Origin: Stercorarius parasiticus
Taxonomy: Eukaryota; Chordata; Aves; Charadriiformes; Stercorariidae
Direction of reading: 5' to 3'
Length of the DNA stretch: 64,000 nt
NCBI GenBank assembly: GCA_013396915.1
Contig: VWZL01000018.1
Coordinates: 104,458-168,457, forward strand
Below the pieces are notes generated by a model. It was not told the DNA's origin and did not search any database. It saw only the letters and a list, made by a program, of their open reading frames with translations. This document shows, one piece after another, positions 12,424 to 26,938 of this stretch. A program made the translations under genes and the position numbers. The stretch's first letter is position 1, and each line of letters starts with the position of its first letter.

Positions 12424-13374
12424 AGGCAAAAAATCTGCTGCACCACAGCAGCCATAAAAGAGGCGTGAGAGTATGTGAGAGAAACAACTCCACAGACACC
12501 AAGGTCAGTGAAGAAGGATGAGGAGGAGGTGTTCAAGGCACCAGACCAGACAGTCTCCTGCAGCCTGTGGTGAAGACCGTGGTGAGGCAGGTAGGTTGTT
12601 GCCCTGCAGCCCATGGAGGTCCACGATGGAGCAGATATCTATCTATCTGCAGCCCATGGAGGACCCCACACTGGAGCAGGTGGGTGTGCCTGAAGGAGGC
12701 TGTGACCCCATGGCGAGTCTGTGTTGGAACAGGCTCCTGGCAGGACCTGTGAACCCATGGGTAGAGGAGCCCATGCTGAAGCAGGTTTGCTGGCAGGACT
12801 TATGACTGCATGGAGGACCCAAGCTGGAGAAGTTCTTTCCTAAAGACTGCACCCTGCAGAAAGGACCCATGCTGAACTGCATGAATGGACTTCATGAACT
12901 GCAGCCCATAGGAAGGACTCACGTTGGAAAAATTCATGGACGACTGTCTCCTGTGGGTGGGACCCCACGCTGGAGTAGGGGAAGAGTGTGAGGATGGAGG
13001 AGAGGTGGAGACAGCACATAATGAAATTACCGCAACCCCCAGTCCCTATCTCCCTGTGCCGCTCAGGGGGAGGAGGTAGAGAAAATCAGGAGTGAAGCTG
13101 AGCCTGGGAAGAAGGGAGGGATGGGGTGAAGGTGTTTTAAGATTTGTTTTTATTTATTATTATCCTACTCTGACTTGATTGGTAATAAATTAAATTAATT
13201 TCCCCAAGTCGAATCTGTTTTGCCCATGACGGTAACTGGTGGGTGATCTCTCCCTGTCTTTATCTCGACCCGCAGCCTGTTTTTATATTGTCTCTCCCCT
13301 GTCCAGTTGAGGAGGGGGAGTGATAGTGCGGCTTTGGTGGGCACCTGGCATCCAGCCAGGATTAACCGACTACA
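12424..13374 (+). mobile_element. Avian endogenous retrovirus LTR, 5'-truncated solo copy
   Basis: This is an LTR family I recognise from bird genomes. It has a G-rich region with repeated 'gcagcccatgga' and 'ctggagcagg'-like motifs (about 12600-12980), a 'ggaggaggtagagaaaatca' block (about 13071), a poly(A) signal AATAAA at 13184-13189, a U5-like part with 'tctgttttgcccatgacggt', and an end in 'aaccgactaca' at 13374 (CA terminus). Its left part (about 12450-12540) aligns with 44166-44262 in this window, including an identical 'caccaaggtcagtgaagaag'. The expected 5' start, seen in the 44 kb copy, is missing. No internal retroviral genes or second LTR are nearby. Frames of 61-95 codons on both strands here are by-products of the repetitive LTR sequence. 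Confidence 0.82.
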
Positions 13375-15187
13375 CTCCTTAGAAGATTTCTGTAGTGTTT
13401 CTGTAGGATAGTTAGATCCCATAGCAATTTGATATGCAAGAGATCTAAATTATTACTGTAGGTTGGTGAACAGTTAATCTTGTTTCTCCATCTGAAATGT
13501 CTCAAAATAAATACAGGAGTGATTTAACTCTACAGGGTAATATATAAGCATTCAAGGTGTTCCTTTTAGAGTGTATGTAAAATACTGCTAAATATTTGTG
13601 TAGTGGCCTGTTTCTATCCATCCTACAGTTTACAAATAGAGAATCTGCCAAGGTACTGATAAATCACCAGTATGTATGTTCTTCGTTTTTTTCAGAAAGC
13701 AGTGCAAAGAGGTGATGTTAATGAGGGAACAAGGATAAATGTGTATGGAAGCTGAGAACAAACCTTAATTTCTTGTCAGATATATTTATCTTTCCACTGA
13801 TTATTCTTTTAGAATTTAGAGACAGCTTATTATCTGTTATTATTTGTCACTGTTATTTGGCTGTAAGCTGCAATTTACCACTACTGCATAGTAGCCCTTC
13901 AGCAGATATAGCTGACTGCAAATACCAAGCTCAACAAATCTAGCAGCAACAGAGAAACAATAGTAACTTCCAGACCAAAGTGATCCTCATCTCAAAGACC
14001 GTGAGCACCAAGCTATTCAAGAGCTGAAGTAGAATAACAAGAAGAAAACCAAATCCAATAAGGGGACCAAAATACTGTATTACATCCTTTCCAGTATGGT
14101 TGCCCATGGACTGTGGCAGATTAAGAAATACTGCTTATTCTACTGTGAGGAGGAGGGGACATAAACCCTGCACAGTGTCATATTCTCTCCCAACTACTAT
14201 GATGGCTCACTGGGATCACAGAAAAGCTTGTGGGTAACAACAGGTCAGCGAACAGTGTTTCAGCGGTGACATGCCTTGCTACCTTCCATTCAAAATACAC
14301 ATTTTCTCTAAATATATTTTACTGTTGAAATAGTTCTTTTGCTACATGCGTAAATATCAGGCAGTCAGCAAAAGTCATGGTACTGCTAAATTCAAACACA
14401 GAATTTCATCATGTTGAAGGTTTCAACCCATCTGAAGAAGTAGGCATATGATTTGAATATTCCACACAAAGCAAAAGATTTTTAAAGAAGATATGAGTCA
14501 GTGGTGTGACTAAGAGCGAAACAAAATTGCTTCCCCACACCTCTTTCCCTAGTACATTATGAATAATTTCCTGCTTTTACTGTGTGATGCATGATCCTGT
14601 GCTTGAACCACTGACTAAATCTAAGAGAGGATGAAAAGGAAGAAAGAGGAGTATGTAAATAATGATGAATGTAAGATAATATGAAATTAAGAAAGGGAAA
14701 TAATCTTCCAAGAGGGAGACGGTTGAGGCTATGTCATAGCATCCAAATAAACTAGAGAAGTCTTTCAATTTCTTAAATTTAAAGCACAAAAATAGAATAA
14801 TGAATAATCCTTCAATGACAAGAAAATCAGTGGGTTAATCCAGCAGGTCTCTTACTGTTTGTTTAAACTTTATTATATTCCATTCTCACCCTCCCACATT
14901 TCATCTCAGAAAAGACAGGGATTCTGTTCAAACCTCAGAAACACTGACATGAATCATAATAATCCTTTGTATACTGATGATGCATAGCTTTGTAGCCCAT
15001 TTAGGGTAAGACAGTCTGTTACTTTGTCCTGATACCATTATCCAGTTGGCATTTCTCCCCATATACTGAGACCATAAACTCTCTGACAGAAGGAAATACA
15101 TGTAGTGGTATTTTGCAAAAAAAAAATTCTGTAAAAAATCCCGGCTGGCCCTGAGAAAACCTCTTTACATTGCCCCAGCTTTGAACA
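13375..15187. other. Unannotated AT-rich DNA
   Basis: No gene or recognised repeat is seen in this stretch. Confidence 0.5.
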
Positions 15188-15261
15188 CAGGAGTTGGACT
15201 GGGTGACCTCTTGGACTGGATGACCTCTGGAAGTATTTTCCAATCCTTTCATTCTATGATA
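15188..15261 (+). mobile_element. CR1 LINE, very short 3' end
   Basis: The sequence 'gttggactgggtgacctctt', then 'ggatgacctctggaagtatt' and the terminal 'cattctatgat', is the last ~70 bases of a plus-strand CR1 with its 3' octamer-type end. The 'ggactgg(g/a)tgacctct' segment occurs twice in a row, a small local duplication. The copy is severely 5'-truncated. Confidence 0.8.
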
Positions 15262-18200
15262 TATGTTTTCACAAATCTTTTATAAGATTTCAAAAATTAC
15301 TCACATTTTTCAAAGAATGAAGAAGAACGCTGGGAAAGGAAAAAAAAATGGAAAAGGTTATGGGCAAATTATCTGAACTCATCACAAGTGCTTATTTTAA
15401 TCCTTAATATTAAAAGTGTCACAATTTATTTCACCGGAGTTTCTAGATCTCCCAATGACTGCACCATAGAAATATCAAATGTACAGGAAACAAGGCAAAA
15501 ATATTTCTCTTTGTTTCTTCTACCTTATCATTGATTGTGTACTTGTTAAGATGGAGACATAAGGGCCAAATATGACATCATCTGTGATGATGGAAAAGCT
15601 AACAAACCTCCTTATGGACATAATGCACCAAAATTACGTCCCCACTGATGTTTCCTCCAGTGAGTGATATTCCTTACACACATATGATGAAGGAAAATAT
15701 TTCTTCTTTAGTACTCTCTCCATTCTCTTTCTCCTTTGGCAGGAAGCTTCTGCTTTCTGTCTGTTTGCCACTGGGTTTTGACAGTGAGTTAATCACGAGC
15801 TGTGAAGCAGCCATCTGTGGTCTGTGGTGCAGACTCAGATGGCCCAATTTCCACCTAGGGCTTTTGCCAGCACTCTTCTACCTGCTTAGTGCTTCTAAAA
15901 GTCTGAAGCAAGTCCATAGCACGGCACTGCAGCTGGTGTGGAATCTAGACCTCAGTGCACTTCTGCTTGGACATTTGATTGCTACTTGATTTAAGTCAGA
16001 GATGTGTTAACTTTAACAACCTTGTACCCACAGTTCTTATTAATTTCAAAAACCCTAAGCCTGCCAGAAGCAGAGTTCCTACTCTAAAGTATGCTTTCAG
16101 AAAGATTTTTTTCCAAGGCCAAACTCCCTCCAATGTGCAGCAGAGTCTTCCTTCTACCTTCACTAGACACAACCAAAACAGACATGAAAATATATCTTTT
16201 CTTCGCTTCCCGCTATTCCCCCTTGTCTGTGACAGGATGGAAAGTATATGTAATCTTTTCTGAGAAGAAAGTTTGTCTTTAGATAAAAATTCAATTTTTT
16301 TCTAAAGCTTTCTACATTTGATTTCCACTGGCTGAAATGGAATCCTCACATTCCTCTCAACTCCAGGGTTTATCACTGTTAAGTTGGTACTTTTTTTGCA
16401 CAACTTTTGAACATTTGTAAAGATCTCCCCCACCCTCCCCAAACAAAAAGGAGAGAACTATTACTTTACTGTGTGTATTGTACTGCCTGTAGAATTCCAC
16501 AGTTGAAATCACCCTCTGAGTTGCCAGTATCTAAACATCAGGACACTGGATGGAGAGAGAGGCTTTTTGGTGAGACTGACTCAGTTTCTTTCCTTAGCTA
16601 CCTGAGGATATATTTGTATTACCGCAACCAGAAGTTTTCTGAGTGCCTTGGATCCCAGGCACTTGGTCATGGGGTGTCCCAGCTGTGTATTAGGACCAGA
16701 ATATAGCATCTTTTCTGCCTCATGTTTGAAAAGGAAATCTAAGTACACAAACCAGATGCAGGCTGTTATATGCACTAATTTCATTGGGATTCCAATTCTG
16801 ATTTCCAAGAATTAACCTGAAATATGATTTCCCCAAAACATTAACCTAATACCTTGCATGGTTTCTCAGCTCCCTCTTTATATGAGGAGGAAAACACCAT
16901 TTCCCCCCTTGATCTTTATCTGTCTTGTCTATATTTGGACCCTTATCTTGTAAGTGGAAATGTATTTGATTACTTTGACACCAATTGCAAAATCAGATGA
17001 ACAATGGGACTACTCAGAAGCTTGAAGTTAATCTGCTGCATAAGTGTTTCTGGGATTTAGGTCTTAGATTGTACACAGTTCAAGGCAAGAATGTTCTCTT
17101 GAGAAGGTGTATATTTGCTCCAAACAGACCGGTTACTACTAACAATGAATCTTATATTCATAATTACATAGAACTGAAAACTGTGCAACTGTATTTGGAC
17201 AAATCTAATTTATTTGATAATCAGTGCTGTTGGTATTATTAAGTAAGAGTTTTTTTGCAAAGGTCAGGCAGGACACAGACTCATTTAAAATGCCTATTTA
17301 CATTCACTTCCTTTATTTCCCAAAAGGCATGAACAAATTGCTTACAATTTTTAGCTTTTCATTTTGCCTGAATAATATATAAAGGACTTATGACAGCATG
17401 TTCTATTACTTCTAGAAGTGATACCAGGATGAATTTAAGAGACTTAGTGAAGCAACATAGGAAAGGAAAGAAAATCCAACGTGTGCACATGTGCGTGTAT
17501 GTGTGAATAAGTAACTTTAAAGTGCGGCATCTCATTTCTATTACCAGATCATACTGCTTTTTTCCCTGTCCCCTCCTACTCAGCTTGATTCTAATGCTCT
17601 CTCACTTGCTGGTTTGTTTGTGTTTTTTTTTTAAATGCATAAAGCTCTATTAATGTGAAATACATATTTGCATTCTTCCGTATCTGGAGTGTATCAGCTA
17701 AATACCCTCTTTAAGTAAATTTTTAAATATGACATAACTTCCATTTCACCCATTTGGAGCCTTGCAAGTTGTTTTCTCCTGAAATCAAGAATAAATGAGT
17801 TCTTTTTTCCTTCACAGTTATTGCTCTGATGGTTAACTTGTATGCATTCAGGAGACTCATGTTTCTTGTTTTGAATTTCTTGATCAAACATGGATATTTC
17901 AGATCCTTAGTACATGTTCTAAGTATCACATTACTCCACACTTTAAGGTGTTTCTTTCCTTTCTTTCCATACTGAAGAGACGTATTTATCTTTTTGTCAA
18001 AACACATCCTAATTTGGGAAAAAGTTCAGTTCTGCTATATTTTATTATATTTTTTCATTAACTTTTACTTTTCTCTTTAGCTGAATTTTAATTGTGTAAT
18101 TATTTTTCCTATTTATCTATATATTATTTTATTTGTTAAAATTAAGGAAAACTTCCTTAAAACTTATGAAAACCAACGGATGTACAGTGAACGTAAAGCA

Positions 18201-21200
18201 ATGCATTAATGAATTTGATGAGTATTTTAAAGAAAGGAATATAACACCTTCTCCCTCAGGATGCCTTGACTCCATCCCTTTCGTACTTCATCCATTTTTT
18301 TCTACTTATTATTATCAAAACCAAGTAGAGTCACCAGTAGTCAGAGGAATTATTCCTATTGTTTTCTTAGAATTTTCTGATTGCACATACATTAATCATT
18401 AATTGGTATCCACTAACTTTCTTTTTTAAATTCCATCAGTCTTAGTCAGTGTTTTTTTCTATCCTCTGAGTCATTTTAATGCTCCTTTTCTAAGTTTTCT
18501 ATTCTTTACACCACTTCTGTCATTACCTTTTGTGTTCGCTTTTGTTCTAGCCCTGAGTTTTAATGGTTTGAGAGACGCTATCATTTTTACCGTATCTGTG
18601 GTGAATGGAGTCCCTGACATACGTATCAATTTATTGATATAGGACAATATAGTCTTTAATTTTAAACCAGTGGTGCATTTTATAGTTGACATGTACTCTC
18701 TGTGGAAATGCTATTCCTGACAGTCATCTTAAGCTTCCCTTTCTAGTGTAGATAAAACTGTTTTCCAGGCAAGATGCTTTGAAGAGCGGTGCACTGCTGC
18801 TTTGACGTATGGATACTCTGCAGTCTCTAGACAACATAAGACATAAGCACCTACAAAGGATTTTTTTCAGTTTACAGTGGTACCAAACAATATTCACTTT
18901 GATCAGGCTTCATATTCCGTCATACCTGTCTACTTTTTGTCAATGATGTAGTCACTTTAGGTCTTCACCTTTATGGACAACAGAGTTCAAGTTGAAATCC
19001 AAGGTTTAGAAGATTGCATGCTCTTAGGGAGCTCTTTCTCTGTGTAGTTTAATGAGTCCTTGATGCCTTCCATGCAGAACTTGCATTTCAATTTATGCAG
19101 GAAAAGGCAATGCCGGAAAATACAGGTGCAGCTTTTCCTTTGGGTTTCAGCTATGCCCTTTTATTCAATAATAAAAGACTGCATCTATGGACTCTCACCC
19201 AGATGTATGGAATGGTTCTTATTTTCTCAGTCAATTAGTCTCCTTCATTACGTGGTTCCCTCTATAATGCCTCCACAGTTCAGCAGCTCTTTCCAAGGTA
19301 ACATACAGTTTCATCTATTTCTTCATTCATTATATCTGGGCGGTAGACTTTTACAACAGATGTTTCTAGGTCTCTCTTTGATTACATAAGGGGAAATACT
19401 TAGCTTCTTCATTGCTATAATTTAAATCGTTTGACCTGGTGACTCCTGTTTGGGTAACACTTATTTTTCCTGTTTGTGTCCATCATACCTGCTTATTTTT
19501 GTCTAAAATAGGAAAACATGTTACCAAAATATTTTGTGAAAAATTTCAGAAAATTATATCTGCTTTCCCAGAAATATTCAAGTATTTCAGCATCTGTTTT
19601 CATTATTAATGAGGATGAAAAACCAAATATTGTAATTTTTATTCAGGGGAGAAAAGTGGGTTTACACATTTGCAAACAAAAGTGATGATATTAAATATGT
19701 CAACATCAATTTGAAATTAGGATGTCCACTTTAAATTGAAGAGCTGCTTTCAAATTATGTCTAAAGTTGTAAATTTGAAATTAAATATCTAGTTCAAATT
19801 GAAATTAGAATAAAACAATTGTGGTCAACAGAAGCACAACTTCAGAATATCCCACAGAAAATTGTAGTCATTTATTACAGTGGAAGAAAGGAACAGGAAC
19901 ATAATTGCATAATTTTGGAAGAATGATATTTTGGTACTTTTTTTTCCTCATTATCAGAGCATTTATTCAGCAATGTCATGGCTTCTATGTGAATAAAACT
20001 GGACTGCATAAAGCACATTGGTTTTAGTCTTGACTGAATATTGTTGACCCCATATATTAGCAGGGAATTCATAGGAACCCAACAGAAATAGACTAGTTTT
20101 TCATGATAACAAATAAGAATTTACTTAACAGCTAAATGTCACGATAAAATAAATAAGCAAAGAAAACAAAGAAAATTGCAAAACTCACATGACATGGTAA
20201 TTTCTTGTGCTACAGTGCTATTTAGGAAACATATACATGATGATTGTGTAGTTAAAGATATTAGGGAGTAATGGCTCAAAGAAAAAATAATAGGAAAGTT
20301 ATTTATTAAACTAGAAACGTGACCTAATTTAAGAATTTGGGAAGATGAAGATGAAAACTTCTTCATTAGCAGAAATTTAAGAGTAAAGTAATGCAATTGG
20401 AGTGTTATACTATTTTTTTTTGTTTTACTTTGGCAGCGGTTATCTTAATCTATGCAGGGTAATTGGACATCGTGTCTTAATCTAAATAACATTGCTGTTT
20501 CTTGTGGAAATTCAGAGTATGCACTGTTCTCAGGACTGCCAAAGAATTAGGACTCAATGACAGATCTATAAAGCTACGTAATAGTTTTGACAATGAGATA
20601 AATATCAACCACCCTAGAAGGAATGCAAAATGCTAGAAAAGTCTTATTCAGCCTTAAATGAAACAAACTTGAGTTAACAACAGGATTGCAGAAGTATGTT
20701 TGCCAGAGCGTGAATCTGGTTAACAGTTTGCAGTAGTTGTAGTTCTAATTGAACTTATTTGACAAAAACAAAACCAAATCAAATCAAAACAAAACAAACA
20801 AACAAAAACAGAAACAGTGCAAATTGCTGAAAAACAATTGTATTACTTACATTAGTGTGTCTTTAGGGAAAAATAAATTTATATTCTGGTCAGAATGCCT
20901 TCCCTATCAAGCCTGCAGTCAAATTGCACCTAAAATATCAGTGTTACTAGGCACTGTATTTGCAAAACCTACATGACTGCCCAAGCCTGCTACATTCTGA
21001 AAAGCTACTGGGAATGTCAAAGATTTCTGAGTTACAAATGTTCCCTAAAATTTACCAGCAGCTCTGTTATCGTATGGGGTTTTTATCTTTTTCTCTGTGG
21101 AATTAATTTGCAAGGTTGTAATAAAACAATTCAGAAAGTATGGAACCTTTTTTATTATCAGCACAATTAATATTTTCCTCCTAATTCCTAGAGAAGCAAC

Positions 21201-24200
21201 AGTGGCATTAATACGGACACAGACTGAGTAATGTTTGGGCATACCAACATATTTACCTAAGCAGCCCAAATACAGGTGAGTGGGACTATTTCTTTGAACA
21301 TGTAATGCTCCAGATAGATAAAGGCTGCAAAATTGGGAACTTCAAGAGAAAACTTTCTGAAAGTAAATGTTTTGGACAGCAGGAGGATGTCCATTTCTTC
21401 CAGCCATGAAGACAGCTTTATCTTTATGTTAAGGATTACAGGAACAACTGTCTTAAGGTAGATACCAGTGTTCAAATGAGAGTCATTGTGAGACATTTAA
21501 GAACTGTCTCACAACAGAGGGCACCTAGGTGTACAGAGATATGCCAGATGACAGTAGGAAATCCAAGACGTACAGCTGAAAGTGAAAATGGAAGAAAAAA
21601 CATAAGAATGGAAAAAAAATCCACCAAGATTTCTGCATGCTAGAACAAACTTTACTGTCAGATTCCCAATGGAAGGGATAAAGGGTAAAAATGAAATACT
21701 GCAGAAGACAGTCATAGCAGGGCCTGACTGAACACTTCTCTAAAAATGTACTGCAAAAGTAATGAAGATGAAGAAATGTGTCATTTAAGTGTCTGTAGTA
21801 GTGAGGTAGCTGGTATCATTGGTAATAAAATGGTCTTTCAAACCATCTGTGAAATAGGATGCAGTGATTAGAAAAAAGTAAATGTACTTTGTAAATACTA
21901 AGACTGGGATCCTGGGTAACAAACTAGATAAAACTACTGCTTCAAGGTATCTTCAAGTAATAAATCATAAATCAGTCATCAGATCAAATAATAAAATCAT
22001 AATTGAAACACAATTATGGAATAATATATTCATTTGCAGTAGGAAAAATACTCAAGTGTGATGTTTTTAAGATAAAATTGGGCCACGATTAGTTTAAAAG
22101 GCAGCCATAGCAAGACGCTGCATGTGTTGATCATCCATAAAACTGAGAATTGTGTAATTTTTTAGATATTTATATTCTCAGATAAAAATATGAGAATAAA
22201 TGTTTTGAACAATAATATGGACCATTATTAGACAGGATTGCCAAGATTTTTTTACCAGGCAATTAATGACACAACAATGTTGGTGCTATTTTAGTTTATT
22301 TTGATAAACCATGGAAGTTGAAGAAAAAGAAGGTCATAGAAAACAATAGGCTTGAGTGAATGGAGGTAATTTGGAGTAAACTAAAATTACCAGTAGGTAA
22401 AACTGGGTGTTTACGTAAGGGAGTTTTATTATTTTTACATTAAATGGAAGACTAGGAAACTAAGGTATGAAACTCAAAGGCTCACCACCACTAAGACAAA
22501 ACCTGTCTCTCAAAAAAGATGAGTTTTTGTAATGCTGGCAAAGGGAAACAAATTCCAGGGACAAGGCCCACAACTAACTGTATTCCTCACAACCTCAAAA
22601 TCAGATTGCATAAGTGTAGCAGGAAAAGATCAGAAACAAAACCTGTATTTAAGAGGTTAATCTAGTACATTCATAGCCAGTCTTATCTCATATGAGGTAA
22701 TGGCCACAGAGACATGCAACCATCTTCTCTTGTACTTGGTTTGGTGTTTCTTGAAAGAACTAATTTAATTTAGCAACCACTTCAGTTGTACTGCTTTTTA
22801 CACCTAAAATAGTTTATCAAGAACTAGATTGCATGTCTTACACAGTAGTAGCTAGAGGTTCTTAAAGTTTCTCTGTAGACAGTAGCATCCATACATTAGT
22901 TTTTTTTCCATGGGAACCCCACAGGAAATTGTTAGAGGTTTGACCTCTTAAAACTGGTAGAGTCCTTTAGAAATACTGGTCAGAAACATTCTGGGGAAGT
23001 CCAAGGACCCATTCACTGTTTCCTATTCCACAAGTAATCTGGTTGCCTCAAGAGCTGTGTTACTATGAGATGACACAGAACACCATAACATCTTTCTCAG
23101 AATCATACACACAAGAACAACCACAAAAGCTCACCACTAACAAAAGATGCATTTTTGTTCGAACAATAGCTTTTCCTAGAGATACCACAAATATCTCCCC
23201 CAAAATCAAAAGGGAAAAAACATGAAGCAGATGCTGACCATACTAACACTGCCACGTAGTTCACTGAAACTTTAAAATGAAAAATGACTTTCCTATCTGG
23301 AGGCAAAAGAAGCACAACTGTTGCTTCACAGTCTGCCACCTTCTGTACTGTGCATAAATACTGTATGTATTGTCTTTTGGAAGATAAATGAACTCAGTTC
23401 TTTCAATTCTATATAAGAAGTCATCCACTTAATGGATGAAATGTGTTTGGGTATTTTTCCTCAACTGTGTAAGACATAAATATTCATTCCTTTTAAGGAA
23501 GTGCTGGGTCATGTGATATCCCTGAAAAGAGAGGAAACTACATCTTTCTCTACTGACAAATTTATCTGTTCAAAGCAGAGAAATTTCTAGGGGCTCCAGG
23601 GTCTGTCAGTTAAAAGGAGGGAGTCAGGTGTCTGAAGTTCAGACAGAGACACTTGGCCAGATAGCTGGTAAAAGGAGAAAGTTGCAGAAGAATCTGAGAG
23701 CTTCCATTCAAGCACAGTCTTCGACAGGCAGAAGATGGCCAGACATCAGCGAAGGCTCCACAGGGTCTGCTGCAATTTAGGAAGTCACTGAGCTGACTGA
23801 AGGAAAACCTGGAAGCAAAGAATCACCCTATAAAGAATTCTATATCAAATCACTGAACTCCCCCATAACTCAGCAAGTAAATTACTGCCACTGAGGAGTC
23901 ATTGTAGGTAAGCATCGTACTCAGTGACAGAGAAAATCTTCCTATACTGCTCAAGGGATCAATTCCAAAGAACTTAGGTGTAAAATACTACATGTAAAAC
24001 ATGGTTCTTAAAATTTTTATATTCCATGCTTATGAAAATTTTCTGTGAGAGAGCAAGGCTTTCATTTTTTTTGCAGACACTGTCCAAGGCATTGTACATA
24101 TTTCTAAGATGGAGAAGAAGAAAAAACAACAATTTTCACTTGATTTACTCTAAAGGGAATTTTGCTTAGGAATTTACATCTAAAATACACAGTTAAGCAA

Positions 24201-26908
24201 AAGTTACATATTTGGAGAAAAATTATAAAATGATGAAGAGAGAATGTTCGGGAGATCTGGGCTCATTTATTGTTTTGATACTGTGTAAACTTAGACAAAT
24301 TATTTAAGCTATGTCCTCAGCAGTTCCAAAATAGCAAAATACTTCTGACGTGGTATGCTGAACTGAAATTGTAGCCTGCAGTATACCTCCATACAGGGTT
24401 AGAAATCTATACAGACACAGTTCTCATGTGTCAGAAGAGGTTGGGTGTCTTTCCTCATTCTGAGCTCTGCAAAAAGCTCTCTCCTATGTGTTTAAACTGA
24501 AAGTCTGTTTCTGGGCAGAGACTTTTTTTTGTTCTGATGGTATACATCTGTTACAGAGAGAATTTATTTTCATTTGGGTTATTTCGATGCCACTATGAAT
24601 AATAACTAAAATTTATTTCTCTGCTTATACTTGGATAAGTTATGAAGGGGGGCAATGTGCAATTTCTTTTTTGCCCTTTGAAGTATATTTTGTTATTATG
24701 CTGCTTTTATTGCTAAACTTTTGTCACAAAATATATAAAAAGTAAAACCAGGAAAAATTAATGAAATGTAATTTTTACTTCCCAAGTGACACTTTAATTT
24801 ATATAGATGCAGAAAAGGCAGAATTGAACATTTGTAATTTTCAGTTAAGCTAGTTAAAGTAAATATTCTTTCTGGAAGCAATTGGTTACAAACATCTTTG
24901 AGATACCCAACATTTAAAAAGCTATTTGATTTCTAATACAGTTTCTTCCACTGAGGGAAGCTCAGGGTCTTAGTGGTGTAGTAAATTATTTGCCAGCTGA
25001 GAGGAAGCCAGATGTTCAGAAAGCTTCTTTGCTGTTGAAACTTTCAAGAGATGTTTTAGTTATGTACCAGAATTAGCAATTAGTATTCAGTACGCCACTC
25101 TTCAAACACCAGTGGTATAAACATATTTGCTCTAAAAATTATCCATATACAAGAGAGAGGTAGAAAAATATCAACTAATCCCTAGTGCTGCAGAAAAGAA
25201 ACTTACTTACTTAGACTTTTATTAGCACTTAGTGGTCATTTAATGAATGTGGTCTTAAAGCCTAATGCATCAAAAAGTAACTAGGGTTATCACTGGTTTA
25301 AAACCTATGTATTAACAAACAGATTTGGAAAAATGCTACAGAACAGCACCAGGGAACTGTGGCACTATGAGTTCCAGGTCCGGTTACCTTGGGAAATCAA
25401 GTTCTGTGAAGAAAAATGTGGTCTAACTTACTGTAAATGAGCTGGGGGCTGCTCTAATTCTTTGGATTCTGAGAACTGCAAGATGAGACCTTAAGTTATC
25501 ATAGTTAAATTGATAAAACTTCAATTAACTGTCTCTTGAAGTTCATAGAATAATTTCAAAGGTTACTTATCAATTGTTTAAAATATTTCAATAATTTAAA
25601 ATTACCCCACAGAGCCTTTGTAAAATCCTAATACTGAAATAGTTAGTATTGCAGTCACTGTTACTTCTAAAAGTAACTGAAGTTACAGCATAAAATCATA
25701 CAACACAGAAAAAAAGCACTGGATTTTGCAGAGGAAAATCGTGCTTTTCCAGTCTACTAGATAAATTAGAAAAGTCATTTAAGAGAAGCATTCCAGAGAA
25801 ATCTGTACTTACAGAATTTTAGGAAAACAGATTGTGTATTGGGAACAGGAGATAGATAATATGTGTAAATTGTAGCCAAAGCAGAGATCTGTTGCACTAG
25901 TAAAGTAGAAACTGACTAAGCATATTGTAATTAATATTAGCTTGCCTTAGACCCAGACACAAACACACTGAAATAGCATCATCCCTGACAGTGTAGTAAC
26001 ACTGTAACACTTCTAACAGCATAACCAGTGAGAAGCACTTTGTAACACTGCTGAGTATAAGAATAATAGGTAACCATGATGAGACTTAAGGCATAGTTAC
26101 CCAAACAGGGTACAGGAAAACAGTACAAATTAAAATTTGCAAGATATGGATGAAGGATGTAAAACAGGCAGGAGAGTGGCATGGAGGAACTAGAACAATA
26201 CTACAGAACAAACAAGAAAAGATGCCCATCATCGAACACATCCTGGGGCAGTCACATAAAACCACGCTCAGCTGGATTGTAAGAACTGAGAGTAACAGTG
26301 GTTCAGGGATTCCGGATGGTCTCTTTGGATCCATTTGTATCATGGTCAAACATGCTGCAAGAATATACTAAAAAGAATATGCTAAAAGACATTAATGTAA
26401 TGTTTTGTTGAGAAATAGGACAAACAGTGGCAAGTTGTGAAAATGAAAAAAAAAAAATTAGTCAAGATTAAGAACAAAATGAAAGCTAGGGCAATTTCTG
26501 AATACTAGTGATGGATCAATACAGATACCTACTTCCTGGGTTTTAATATTGAATTGTAAAGTACAGTAAAATAAATACCGTCAACTACTCATACACCAGA
26601 AAGGCTTATGCTTTTGTCAGTTTCTGTTTTTCCTAATGCAATAGGAAAAAAAATTCAGTGCGTATAGCTCAAAAATATCCATTTAAACATGAACTAGCTT
26701 GAAGACATCTGTAACAATAACTTCCTGCTGACTTCAGTGGCATGAGTGGTTTTTATGGCTTAAGTAAAACATAGTGGATTTAGCCATAGGTGAACCCTCA
26801 CCTCTATACCAAAATTAGGCCATAAAGCAGTTGGTTTTCATTTCTCCCTTTCATTATCTTGTACGTGTTGATCATGGAATACACTTTTCTACTTCTTTTT
26901 GCCTCACA
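15262..26908. other. Long unannotated stretch with simple tracts
   Basis: No supported gene. Seen here: an alternating purine-pyrimidine patch (gtgtgcacatgtgcgtgtat) at about 17481-17500; an A-rich CAAAA/CAAAT tract at 20762-20815; and three similar 'ttgaaatta' motifs at 19711, 19774 and 19799 in AT-rich DNA. The frame of 113 codons at 15648-15989 (+) has no recognised domain. Confidence 0.5.
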
Positions 26909-26938
26909 ATTGACTTATACTCCCAAGTATAAGTCAAT
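26909..26938. repeat. Perfect 13-base inverted repeat with 4-base loop
   Basis: Left arm attgacttatact (26909-26921), loop ccca (26922-26925), right arm agtataagtcaat (26926-26938). Pairing stops directly outside the arms, so it is too short for a typical microRNA precursor. No function is assigned. Confidence 0.85.

Noticed and set aside
12518..12805. Plus-strand 95-codon frame in a GC-rich region
   Set aside because: It lies inside the LTR and consists of its repetitive 'cccatgga' and 'ggagcagg' motifs; not a host gene.
15648..15989. 113-codon plus-strand open frame starting with ATG
   Set aside because: No recognised domain, no promoter or splice context; hydrophobic composition is explained by T-rich DNA.
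17481..17500. Alternating purine-pyrimidine patch as a possible Z-DNA element
   Set aside because: Too short and imperfect to support more than a simple-sequence note.
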